Positions 34,830 through 43,136 of a stretch of DNA of 51,032 bases are shown here, one piece after another. Position numbers and translations under genes: made by a program. Under the pieces are notes generated by a model, which had not been told where the DNA came from, did no database searches, and saw only the letters and a list, made by a program, of their open reading frames with translations. Source of the stretch: an uncultured Eubacteriaceae bacterium (GTDB lineage: Bacteria > Bacillota > Clostridia > Lachnospirales > CAG-274); NCBI GenBank assembly GCA_947167715.1, contig CAMVJD010000017.1, forward strand, positions 1 through 51,032, written 5' to 3'. Every line of letters starts with the position of its first letter. Position 1 is the first letter of the stretch.

Positions 34830-35990
34830 ATGGCATATACAGATTTGGAAATAAAAAATAAAGTTTGGAATTTTCTCGCTCAAAAGAGAGAGCAAGATTA
34901 TTGGGATATAAAACAAGAATGGCATAATAAAATAGAAGATTTAATTAAAGATATTATTTGTTTTGCTAATACAGTTCACAATAAAGATTGCTATTTGATT
35001 TTTGGTATTTCCGACGATTTAAAGGTAGTTGGTATGAGCAAAGAAAGACGTAAGCAGTCTGATATAATTGATACTTTATCAAATTTACAATTTGCAGGTG
35101 ACAATATTCCGCAAATCGAAATAAAGACTGTATCTTTACCAAGTGACTTTGATAAAAGTAAGGTTGTCGAAATAGATGTCTTGATTGTATATAACACAAA
35201 TAATACACCTATATATTTAAAAAAGCATTACGGAGAAATGATACAAGGGTGTATATATACACGCAATAAAGATAAAAATACCCCAAATAGAGGTAATGCT
35301 GAAATAGGTGAAATTGAAATGCTTTGGAAAAAGCGTTTCGGATTAACAGAGCCTCCTCTCGAATATATTTGTAATAGACTAAAATATAAATTGGAATGGC
35401 AGCAAAGCCAAGAAAATTGGTACAATATATATAAACCCGAATACACAATTCATATATACACAGAAGAAGATATTCCATATTCTGATATGTTTTATGCTTA
35501 TTCACAAGCAAATGAATCTATGAGATTTCAAATGCTTGAAATCATTGCTAATAATACCGTACTTAAAGAATATCAACTTGCTATACTTGACGGTGGGCGA
35601 TTGATTATTCCTATACCTAAATGGGCTTTTGTAAACGATCAATATTCAAATGATAAGTTTTCTTATAAGTACTACATAAAAGATAGTCATAGACATAAAC
35701 TTTTGGAATTTCTTTATAATGCCGAAAATCAAGAAGAACGTTATGCATTTGACAATTTAGCTCGTGTTATTCTTGTTTTTAATAACTATGAAGAATATGA
35801 AGATTTTAATTATTATATTCTATGTTCACATAAAGAAGTAAAAAAAAGAATAGCTGAATGTACTAAATATAATCATATAAATACAGGAGATGAAACAAAG
35901 AATGCAGCTTATATTGAATATCTTAATACAGGAATTGTACTAAATGAATTATTGTCTACTTTTAGACAGGATAAATTGTGGCATAAATAA
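34830..35990 (+). CDS. Schlafen/AlbA_2 domain protein
   Basis: 386 residues. Residues 1 to about 155 form an AlbA_2 (Schlafen) nucleic-acid-binding domain: an early Glu-Lys region, DIICFANTVHNKDCYLIFGI and DLKVVGMSKE. The remaining 230 residues match no family I know. AlbA_2 proteins occur in transcription regulators, tRNA-cleaving Schlafens and several phage-defence systems. It follows hsdR after 52 bp and a hairpin, in the same direction and with the same AT-rich character as the DUF4238 genes. It may be a fourth accessory component or an independent neighbour. Confidence 0.8.
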   Translation: MAYTDLEIKNKVWNFLAQKREQDYWDIKQEWHNKIEDLIKDIICFANTVHNKDCYLIFGISDDLKVVGMSKERRKQSDIIDTLSNLQFAGDNIPQIEIKTVSLPSDFDKSKVVEIDVLIVYNTNNTPIYLKKHYGEMIQGCIYTRNKDKNTPNRGNAEIGEIEMLWKKRFGLTEPPLEYICNRLKYKLEWQQSQENWYNIYKPEYTIHIYTEEDIPYSDMFYAYSQANESMRFQMLEIIANNTVLKEYQLAILDGGRLIIPIPKWAFVNDQYSNDKFSYKYYIKDSHRHKLLEFLYNAENQEERYAFDNLARVILVFNNYEEYEDFNYYILCSHKEVKKRIAECTKYNHINTGDETKNAAYIEYLNTGIVLNELLSTFRQDKLWHK

Positions 35991-36019
35991 AATAGATGTT
36001 ATTGGAAAATAAAATCTCA

Positions 36020-36045
36020 CGGGCGGATAAGACACCGCCCGTTTT
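36020..36045 (+). terminator. Intrinsic terminator at the end of the hsd region
   Basis: CGGGCGG (36020-36026) pairs with CCGCCCG (36035-36041), followed by TTTT. It ends the rightward unit and faces the leftward tnpV gene. Confidence 0.85.
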
Positions 36046-36047
36046 AA

Positions 36048-36491
36048 TCATATGTAGATATATTCGTGATGAATAATCTCCCTAACTTTTTGCTTTAAAT
36101 TGTTGCGCCTGCCTACCCATTCAAGCATATCAGAATGCTTTAATTCTTCGGTTATGCCCTCTGACTTTGACATCTGTTCCATAAGCCTATCTTCCATTTG
36201 GCAGCAAGTTTTATCGACCTCAATAAGATGTTCCCACAAGCCTTTTACCAACAGCATTTGATATGTTGCGTGTCTGTGTTCTTCTAAAAATTCAAGCCTG
36301 TGTCTGCCGTACATTGACAGCTGATAATCGGGTTCTTCCTCCTCGTCCAGTTCGACAAGAGGATAGTAAACAAACTGCGGCAGCTGCAATTCGTAAGTCA
36401 AATTATTTTCGTCCTTGTACTGCGGAAACCACTCGTCCGTTTCGTCACAGTAAAAATACTTCATTTCGTCAACGATTTTTTCTTTAATCAT
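36048..36491 (-). CDS. tnpV: TnpV-family transposon protein
   Basis: 147 residues. It matches TnpV proteins of Tn4451/Tn1549-type elements: an N-terminal YELQLP segment, then YGRHRLEFLEEHRHATYQMLL, GLWEHLIEVD, and a C-terminal GITEELK...MLEWVGRRNNLKQKVREII. Its role in transposition is unknown. It lies alone between the hsd terminator and a divergent RHH-like gene; GAAAGGA precedes the ATG. Confidence 0.85.
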   Translation of the reverse strand: MIKEKIVDEMKYFYCDETDEWFPQYKDENNLTYELQLPQFVYYPLVELDEEEEPDYQLSMYGRHRLEFLEEHRHATYQMLLVKGLWEHLIEVDKTCCQMEDRLMEQMSKSEGITEELKHSDMLEWVGRRNNLKQKVREIIHHEYIYI

Positions 36492-36596
36492 AATATTTTC
36501 TGTCCTTTCATTGTTGAATGTGATTTACTTTCTAAGTATATTATACACTATAACCGATTATATAGCAAGGATTATTTTAGATTTTATCAAAATATT

Positions 36597-36625
36597 TTTA
36601 CAAGCCCTTTATTTTATGATATAAT
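36597..36625 (+). promoter_or_regulatory. Promoter of the RHH-like gene
   Basis: TTTACA (36597-36602), a 17-bp spacer and TATAAT (36620-36625), 33 bp before the start codon. Confidence 0.75.
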
Positions 36626-36657
36626 TATAGAAAAATACTCGAAAGGAATTTAAAGCT

Positions 36658-36870
36658 ATGGCATCACATACATACTCGCCCGAAGCACACAGCAGAGCCG
36701 TTACAAAATTTGTTAAAACGCACCTTGACCGTATTGAAATGCGCTGTACAAAAGAGAGTGGATTGAAAGAAAAAATCGTTGAACACACCAAAGAAACAGG
36801 CGAAAGCATAAACGCTTTTATGTTGAGGGCTGTGCAGGAAACTATGGAACGGGATAAAGCAAAAAATTAA
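36658..36870 (+). CDS. Small RHH-like (Arc/antitoxin-type) protein
   Basis: 70 residues, MASHTYSPEAHSRAVTKF onward. The pattern of a short strand (DRIEMRCTK) followed by two helices (LKEKIVEHTKETGES, INAFMLRAVQETMERDK) fits a ribbon-helix-helix DNA-binding fold as in Arc-type repressors or antitoxins. No toxin gene accompanies it. It has a good promoter and a hairpin terminator, so it is a monocistronic unit, perhaps the regulator of the recombinase cluster downstream. Confidence 0.7.
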   Translation: MASHTYSPEAHSRAVTKFVKTHLDRIEMRCTKESGLKEKIVEHTKETGESINAFMLRAVQETMERDKAKN

Positions 36871-36891
36871 ATATTATATTCGTATATTGAG

Positions 36892-36923
36892 CCGCAGTAA
36901 TCGAAAGATCGCTGCGGTTTTTC
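36892..36923 (+). terminator. Intrinsic terminator of the RHH-like gene
   Basis: CCGCAG (36892-36897) pairs with CTGCGG (36912-36917), with additional inner pairs, followed by TTTTTCT. Confidence 0.75.
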
Positions 36924-36991
36924 TATTCCTATCGCTATTAAAATTTTGCCACAAGGCAAACGGCAGGGTTTTAGGGTTTCCCTAACAAAGC

Positions 36992-37072
36992 GAATGTGGC
37001 TGTCCACGTTTTTCAAGTTTGAATTTCGGTAGGAAATGCAGGCTTGAAAAATCAAAGTGGATGCCCACATTC
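36992..37072. repeat. Large interrupted hairpin carrying a GTGG-CCAC module in both arms
   Basis: Nested stems pair 36992-36999 with 37065-37072, 37004-37007 with 37057-37060, and 37012-37017 with 37043-37048. The right arm (37043-37072) is related to the reverse complement of 42823-42856, beyond the recombinase genes. Confidence 0.6.
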
Positions 37073-37344
37073 TATTGCTTGCAAAGTAGTAGAATTAGAC
37101 CTTTTAAATGCTAATTTTTTTCACGAAAAATATGGGCAGCCATATTTGATATTACAGAAAAAATTTTTAAAAAAAATATGCTCCGCTTTGTAAACACTTG
37201 CATAATTTTTATGTTATTATAAATTTAGCTGAAAGAATTGCAGAAAATATGCAACGTTTTCAGTATTCTTATGCTACAATTTTATTAAGCAAGCAAATTT
37301 GTCATATTATGAAAAAATTTGCTTACGAAAGTCGGTCTTAAACG

Positions 37345-37852
37345 TTTAGATTTTAGGGCTTTATATGTTATAATGTTAATACAGAAATATTCTTATCCAA
37401 TAAAGTCGGCAAAGCAAGAGATTTATTGAATAACAGAATTATATATCGCACTTTGAAAATTAAATAGAAAAAATCGGGTACTTTAAATTTACTCCGAGCC
37501 GATTGACGTGATGCGCAATGACTGTTTTTACAAGAGCGGCAAACATTTCGGTCAATAACGGCGGCTTGTAACCGCTGCTGCGATGACGGGTGAATGGATA
37601 ATGATACTTGCGGTTCGATACGCTTTGCCCATATAGACGGGGGAATGGTGAAATGCCAATGGTGGTTTACTGCCACGCCTGATTTTTATAAAAATTCAAA
37701 TGACAGGAGGGATTAAAAAATTTTTTATTCGGGTATGGACAAAAAGATTTGTTTATGATAATATAGATGCAAGGACAATTCTTCTTCTATTCAAAACATC
37801 TGTTCTTTGCGGTTTATACCTTGAAATATAAACGCAAAGGAGAGATAATCAA
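37345..37852 (+). promoter_or_regulatory. Promoter-like sequence and long untranslated leader before the recombinase trio
   Basis: TTTAGA (37345-37350) and TATAAT (37369-37374) could start a leader of about 470 nt. A 10-bp hairpin (37291-37300/37315-37324) lies just upstream. Segment 37490-37683 is noticeably richer in G and C than its surroundings and all frames there are short. I see no gene in 36871-37852; the segment may be a structured RNA or a gene remnant. Confidence 0.4.
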
Positions 37853-39517
37853 ATGAAATTATCTAATCAAACTTTTATTGCAGCAGCTTATTTGAGATTA
37901 TCAAAGGAAGATGCTGTTGTTGCCGATGCAAAAAAAGCAGAAAGTGACAGTATTTCCAACCAAAAATCTTTAATCAAAAACTTTGTTAAAGACTATCCCG
38001 ACATTAAAATTGCGGAATATTATGTAGATGACGGTTACACGGGTGTTGTATTTGAACGTCCTGCATTTCAGCGTATGCTTTCGGATATAAGCGATGGTAA
38101 AATAAACTGCGTTATCGTAAAAGATTTAAGCCGTTTCGGACGTGAGTATATCAATGCAGGAAAATATATGCAAAAACTGTTCCCTAATATGGGTGTGCGT
38201 TTTATAGCTATCAATGACAATTATGACAGTCTTAACAGCGACGATCAGACGCAGGGTATTGTATTATCGATCAAAAATCTTATGAATGATAATTACTGCC
38301 GTGATACAAGTATAAAGATACGCTCTATCTTGGAGGCAAAAAGACAAAACGGCGATTTTGTCACAAACTTCTGCCCTTACGGTTACAAAAAATGCACCGA
38401 TAACCATAATAAAATTGAAATTGATGAATATTCGGGTGCAGTTGTGCAGGATATTTTCAAGTGGCTGCTTGACGGTTTTAGCTTGTACAAAATAGCCGAA
38501 AAACTAAATGCTATGGGCATTAAAACTCCTATGGATTACAGACTTGAAAAAGGCGAAAAAATCAACACGCATTTTAAGAAAAACGAAATTGCGGAATGGT
38601 CGCATAATATCGTAAGACGAATTGCAGAAAATCCCGTTTATATCGGAACTCTTATACAAGGTAAATCCACAACGCCTAACTATAAACTGAAAAAGAATAT
38701 TGTTATAAAGGATATGGAAGAATGGGCGATCATTGAAAATAATCACGAACCTTTGATTGATGAAAGAATATTTTATGTTGTGCAAAGGTTATTGCGGTTA
38801 GATATGCGCACTTCTCCGAAACAAGATAAGCTGTATACATTTTCGGGTTTACTTTTCTGCGGTGACTGCGGCGCACCTATGACACGCAAGGTTTCTACGG
38901 TTGGCGGTAAAAAATATGCTTATTATATGTGTTCAAACCATAAAAACAATAAGTCTTGCACCTCTCACAGAATAAGAGAAGATATTCTCGAAAACAATGT
39001 TTTAGCGGCTGTAAGAGATTGCGTTGCTATGCTTATAGATGCCGAAGTTGTTATAAAAAAAGCCGAAAATCTCTCTTCCGAAAGAATAGATATTAAAAAG
39101 ATGCAGGAACGTATAGATGCTAACAAAGCGGTCATACACAAGCTAAACTCGGACTTGGCTGCCCTTTATTTAGACTATAAAGACGGTATGTTTGAGCAAA
39201 AAGAATTTATTATTATAAAAAATGAGTTTGAAACTAAAAAGGCTGCGGCTGAAAAGGCTGTTGAACAAATAATGACTGAAATGGAAAAAGTACGTCAAGG
39301 TGATACCGATAGGAACGCTTTAATAAATGAATTTAAGAAGTATAAAAATATAACAAAACTTTCACGGGCTATGGCAGTAAGCCTTATCAACAAAATCAAT
39401 GTATTTGAAGAAAAGAAAATTGAGATACTATTTGACTGCAATGATGCGCTGAAAACATATCTTGAACAAGCCAAAGATATAAAACAGGCAGAACTTTCAA
39501 AAAAGGAGGCTGTCTGA
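37853..39517 (+). CDS. Large serine recombinase 1 of a tandem trio
   Basis: 554 residues. The N-terminal resolvase domain has AAYLRLSKED (nucleophile Ser17) and VKDLSRFGREY. The recombinase domain follows, then a zinc ribbon (LFCGDCGAPM with CSNHKNNKSC) and a long coiled coil (about 400-480). Such enzymes insert and excise elements between attP and attB sites. AAAGGAG precedes the ATG. It lies 1 bp before recombinase 2, so the trio is one operon. Tandem sets of three large serine recombinases are known from some integrative elements, where all members may be needed. Confidence 0.95.
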   Translation: MKLSNQTFIAAAYLRLSKEDAVVADAKKAESDSISNQKSLIKNFVKDYPDIKIAEYYVDDGYTGVVFERPAFQRMLSDISDGKINCVIVKDLSRFGREYINAGKYMQKLFPNMGVRFIAINDNYDSLNSDDQTQGIVLSIKNLMNDNYCRDTSIKIRSILEAKRQNGDFVTNFCPYGYKKCTDNHNKIEIDEYSGAVVQDIFKWLLDGFSLYKIAEKLNAMGIKTPMDYRLEKGEKINTHFKKNEIAEWSHNIVRRIAENPVYIGTLIQGKSTTPNYKLKKNIVIKDMEEWAIIENNHEPLIDERIFYVVQRLLRLDMRTSPKQDKLYTFSGLLFCGDCGAPMTRKVSTVGGKKYAYYMCSNHKNNKSCTSHRIREDILENNVLAAVRDCVAMLIDAEVVIKKAENLSSERIDIKKMQERIDANKAVIHKLNSDLAALYLDYKDGMFEQKEFIIIKNEFETKKAAAEKAVEQIMTEMEKVRQGDTDRNALINEFKKYKNITKLSRAMAVSLINKINVFEEKKIEILFDCNDALKTYLEQAKDIKQAELSKKEAV

Positions 39518-39518
39518 T

Positions 39519-41174
39519 ATGGCAAGAAAATCAAGAAAAACAGTCATTACCCCAGATACAAACATATTTCAACCGATCTGTAAAGCTGCGGCTTATGTGA
39601 GATTATCAACCGAAAAAGAACAGACACTTGCAAGAGGTACGATTGAAAATCAAGCGAATTTCATTAAAGAATATATCGCCCGACAGGAAGATATGGAACT
39701 GTACGATATATATGTTGATGATGATATAACGGGAACTACCTACGATCGCCCCGATTTTCAAAGAATGATGACAGATATTCGCCGTAAGAAAATAAATGTA
39801 GTTATCGTAAAAGACCTGTCAAGGCTTGGCAGGAACTACGTTGAAACAGGTGAATTGCTTGAAATGACTTTTCCGATGCTGAATGTAAGAGTTATTGCTA
39901 TTACAGATAATTACGATTCTGATAAAGGCGCAGGCGGCTTGTCGGTGGCTATCACCAATATGGTAAATGACTTCTATGCAAAAGATATTTCAAAGAAAAT
40001 ATATACAGCAAAACAAAGTATGATGCAAAAAGGTATACCTACGGGAGCTGTACCGTTTGGCTATAAAAATGCCTATGATGAAAACGGTACAAGAATAATC
40101 GTTATTGATGATGAGCCTGCCGAAACAGTAAAACTTATATTTAAAATGTTTTTAGATGGCAAATCAACAAAAGATATAGCTGATATTTTAAACAAAAAAG
40201 GCTGTTTAACTCCATATCAATACAGATACAGAGACCGCCCCGAAAAATTAGCCGAAAGACCTTATTTAAAATGGACTATACATAGAGTAGCCGCTATTCT
40301 TGCACAAGATGTTTATACGGGCAAATATACGCTTAAAAAGCGTGAAAAAGCCTATTTCAGAAATGAAGATATACATCACAATCCGCAAGATGAATGGCTT
40401 GTGTTTGAAGATCACCACCCTGCAATAATATCAAAAGAAGATTTTGATAAGGCGGCAGAATTAAAGAAAAGGAAACTCGGCAAGAACGCCAAACATAAAA
40501 AGCCTGTCATAAAATATGAGAATTTATTGAAAGGCAAATTGTTCTGTAAATGCGGCTCGGCATACGGAAACAAAAGGAACGGAAATACTTTTTATTGTCT
40601 GCGTAAACACACATACGGTGAGGAAGTGTGCAATAATGACAATATTTCCCACGATACACTTTATAATGCCGTATTATCGGTCATAAAAGAGCAAATCGAC
40701 CTATTGCTGGATGAGGATAAAATAATAAAGGCTTTAAATTATTCTTCCTCTGCAATGTTAAGAAAAAAGAGCCTTATCTCGATGCAGGCAAAAAAGCAAG
40801 CCAATATCAAGCGATTATATAAGCTGAAAAGCGAATTGTACTCGGATTATACAGCCGATATGTTTACGGAAAAGGAATACATAACCTTAAACCGTGAATA
40901 TTCGGCGCAGATCGAAAGTATTGAAATTGAACTTGCAAATATAACTCGGTCAATACAAAGCCTTGAACAAAGCCCTGTTGACAGCGAAAAAATCAAAACA
41001 ATAATACATAAGTACAAAAATAAACGCAAGTTATCACAAGAAATGGTCGATGCTTTAATAAGCAAGGTCATTATATATGACAGCAAAAATATTGAAGTAC
41101 AGTTAAATTTTGATGATGTATTGCAGGAAACGCTTGCAAAACGAGAAGAAAGGCAGGCGGTATTGAATGGCTGA
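39519..41174 (+). CDS. Large serine recombinase 2 of a tandem trio
   Basis: 551 residues. AAYVRLSTEK holds the nucleophile Ser30, after a 20-residue basic leader. VKDLSRLGRNYVETG and the recombinase domain follow, then a zinc ribbon in which the first pair is CKCG and later Cys residues are spread (CLRKHTYGEEVC), and a coiled-coil tail. All catalytic residues seem present. AAAGGAGG lies inside the end of the previous gene. It overlaps recombinase 3 by 8 bp. Confidence 0.95.
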   Translation: MARKSRKTVITPDTNIFQPICKAAAYVRLSTEKEQTLARGTIENQANFIKEYIARQEDMELYDIYVDDDITGTTYDRPDFQRMMTDIRRKKINVVIVKDLSRLGRNYVETGELLEMTFPMLNVRVIAITDNYDSDKGAGGLSVAITNMVNDFYAKDISKKIYTAKQSMMQKGIPTGAVPFGYKNAYDENGTRIIVIDDEPAETVKLIFKMFLDGKSTKDIADILNKKGCLTPYQYRYRDRPEKLAERPYLKWTIHRVAAILAQDVYTGKYTLKKREKAYFRNEDIHHNPQDEWLVFEDHHPAIISKEDFDKAAELKKRKLGKNAKHKKPVIKYENLLKGKLFCKCGSAYGNKRNGNTFYCLRKHTYGEEVCNNDNISHDTLYNAVLSVIKEQIDLLLDEDKIIKALNYSSSAMLRKKSLISMQAKKQANIKRLYKLKSELYSDYTADMFTEKEYITLNREYSAQIESIEIELANITRSIQSLEQSPVDSEKIKTIIHKYKNKRKLSQEMVDALISKVIIYDSKNIEVQLNFDDVLQETLAKREERQAVLNG

Positions 41175-42687
41175 TAAAATAGCTTTCTACATAAGGTTAT
41201 CCGCAGAGGACTATGACGCTCAAAAAGGTATTGTTGATGAAAGCGACAGTATAAAATCCCAAAGAATACTGCTTAAAAGTTATATAAATAAGCATAGTGA
41301 ATTTAACGGCTGTGAGATCGTTGAATATTTTGATGACGGAACTTCGGGAACTCTTTTCCGTAAACGTGATGAATTTCAATCAATGATCGAAGATGCACAA
41401 AATGGTCGATTTAACTGCCTTATAGTCAAAGACTTGTCACGTTTCGGACGAGATTATTTAGAAGTCGGCTATTATACGGAATTGCTGCTGCCAATGCTTG
41501 GCATACGTTTTATATCCGTAAATGACGGATATGACAGCAATAATTTCAAGGGTACAACAGGCGGTATGGAATATGCACTCAAAAACCTTATGCACCAGTT
41601 ATACAGTATGGATATGTCAAAAAAGACAAAAAGTGCTTTTGAAACACGCAGAAAAGCAGGACAATGTGTAATGTCACATTTACCTTACGGGTACAGAAGA
41701 AATCCAGAAAACAAAAGCGAAATAATTGTTGTTGAGAATGAAGCCGAAGTTATAAGAGAAATATTTGAAATGGCTGCCAAAGGATGCAGAGCAACAGAAA
41801 TAGCAAAACACCTTAATATGAAAGGCATACCGAACAACAGCAAAACAAAAGGTATATGGGACACAAAACTGATAACAAAGAAGATACACGATGAAATCTA
41901 TATCGGAAATCTTGTTCAGGGCAAAATAGAGATAGTTGGCTTTGGTGACAGCAAAAAAGCCGTACCTGCCGATCCCTCAAAGTGGACGATAACAAAAGGA
42001 GCTGTTCCTGCAATAATCAGCGAGGAACTTTTTAAGGCTGCAAATGCCAACTTTCCCGTCAAACATAGGAAAGTCGGGAATAAAAAAACAGTTAATCTGT
42101 TCAAATGTGGGTATTGCGGAAAGAAAGTGCATAATGAGTTTGGAGAAAGATACGGGTGCAGAGATAGATTTTTTACTTCCGATACAAAATGCCAAAGTGT
42201 TAAAATGTCACGCCGCAAAGCCGAAAAAGCTGTCCTCGATACAGTAAAATATGCTTGCTGCCTTATGCTTGAACGCTTTGAGATTATATGCAGGCAGGAG
42301 GAAACTTCCAAAGATGAAATAAAAGCAAATATTAAGGCACTTGAAAGTGAAAAAACAAGATTAGAAAAATCACCTGTCACTTTGTATAAGCAATATAAGG
42401 CGCAAGTCTTAACAAAAGAAGAATTTATGCTTGCAAAAGAAAAAGCAAGTATAAGGCTTTCAGAAGTCGAAACACAATTATCTGAACTTGCGGAACAGCT
42501 TACGGCAACAACAGAGCCCGTTATCGAAAAACAAGATTTGACAGACTGTGCGCTGCTTAAAACCTATGACGGTGAAAAGCTGTCACATATCATTCAAGAA
42601 GTAAAACTGTACGGCGATGATCGCCTTGAAATAATCTTCAAATGTGATGATTTTTATCAAAGCTGCTTAAAAACACTTGAAATGTAA
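41167..42687 (+). CDS. Large serine recombinase 3 of a tandem trio
   Basis: 506 residues. AFYIRLSAED has the nucleophile Ser12; VKDLSRFGRDYLEVG and the recombinase domain follow. The zinc ribbon reads FKCGYCGKK with later CRDRFFTSDTKC. A C-terminal coiled coil (about 375-460) ends the protein. It is the shortest and last of the trio. Just beyond its stop lies a stretch of about 450 bp packed with inverted repeats, a plausible island end. Confidence 0.95.
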   Translation: MADKIAFYIRLSAEDYDAQKGIVDESDSIKSQRILLKSYINKHSEFNGCEIVEYFDDGTSGTLFRKRDEFQSMIEDAQNGRFNCLIVKDLSRFGRDYLEVGYYTELLLPMLGIRFISVNDGYDSNNFKGTTGGMEYALKNLMHQLYSMDMSKKTKSAFETRRKAGQCVMSHLPYGYRRNPENKSEIIVVENEAEVIREIFEMAAKGCRATEIAKHLNMKGIPNNSKTKGIWDTKLITKKIHDEIYIGNLVQGKIEIVGFGDSKKAVPADPSKWTITKGAVPAIISEELFKAANANFPVKHRKVGNKKTVNLFKCGYCGKKVHNEFGERYGCRDRFFTSDTKCQSVKMSRRKAEKAVLDTVKYACCLMLERFEIICRQEETSKDEIKANIKALESEKTRLEKSPVTLYKQYKAQVLTKEEFMLAKEKASIRLSEVETQLSELAEQLTATTEPVIEKQDLTDCALLKTYDGEKLSHIIQEVKLYGDDRLEIIFKCDDFYQSCLKTLEM

Positions 42688-42701
42688 TCTACAACAAACA
42701 G

Positions 42702-42741
42702 ATATGCCGCATAAAAAGTGTCGTTTTTATATGTGGTATAT
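42702..42741 (+). terminator. Imperfect hairpin after the recombinase trio
   Basis: Segments 42702-42717 and 42724-42741 pair with two G-U wobbles and a 2-nt bulge around a 6-nt loop. It lies 15 bp after the recombinase 3 stop and may terminate the operon or form part of an attachment region. Confidence 0.45.
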
Positions 42742-42796
42742 TTATTTGAAAAAAATAAATTTTTTTGTCCTATACTTGACAAATACAGGAGCTTGC

Positions 42797-42886
42797 AAAA
42801 CCGCCGTAACTTGAAATCAAGTGCGTAAGGTGGACGCCCACCTTGATTTTTCGGTAAGCTGAAAAATGTAAAAGGCGGTTTTTGAA
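42797..42886. ncRNA. Cloverleaf-like structured element, candidate small RNA
   Basis: An outer 9-bp stem AAAACCGCC (42797-42805)/GGCGGTTTT (42874-42882) encloses three hairpins: 42809-42814/42817-42822, AAGGTGG/CCACCTT (42827-42833/42838-42844) and ATTTTTC/GAAAAAT (42846-42852/42861-42867). The outer stem runs into TTTTT on the plus strand. No matching tRNA is evident (no anticodon-arm or T-loop signature). It may be a ncRNA, terminator or recombination site. Confidence 0.45.
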
Positions 42887-42966
42887 ATGGGCGAAGGTTA
42901 ATTATATTTTTGCATTCTCCCACACTGTGTGTATGCAAAATATTTAATGACCCGACAGCCCATTTC
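42884..42966. repeat. Nested inverted repeats at the island's right flank
   Basis: GAAATGGGC (42884-42892) pairs with GCCCATTTC (42958-42966), enclosing TTTTGCAT/ATGCAAAA (42908-42915/42933-42940). More dyads continue to about 43030 (GAACAG...CTGTTC). There is no gene in 42688-43136. Confidence 0.55.
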
Positions 42967-43136
42967 CGAAAAAAGAACAGGCAGGAAATGAAAAAGTGTT
43001 TTGCAAAATTTTCACTTCGGGCTGTTCCGAAAATAAAAAAAGACCTGCGAATTTATTTCACAAGTCCAAAATAAAATGTATTTATGCTGTAATTATTCAA
43101 AATACAGATATTTTTCTGCATTATGTATTTGCTTAC

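Noticed and set aside
37187..37333. Short rightward frame (about 48 codons, TTG start) ending in FAYESRS
   Set aside because: No proper start codon or ribosome binding site, and it runs through a 10-bp hairpin. A gene relic is possible but cannot be supported.
37368..37676. 102-residue leftward open frame in the recombinase leader
   Set aside because: It is rich in rare-looking Cys/His/Ser/Trp runs, has no ribosome binding site, and lies antisense in a stretch that looks like a structured leader. It resembles no protein family I know.
42657..42938. 93-residue leftward frame after the recombinase trio
   Set aside because: It crosses the cloverleaf-like and other inverted repeats and overlaps the recombinase 3 end antisense. 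No ribosome binding site is visible.
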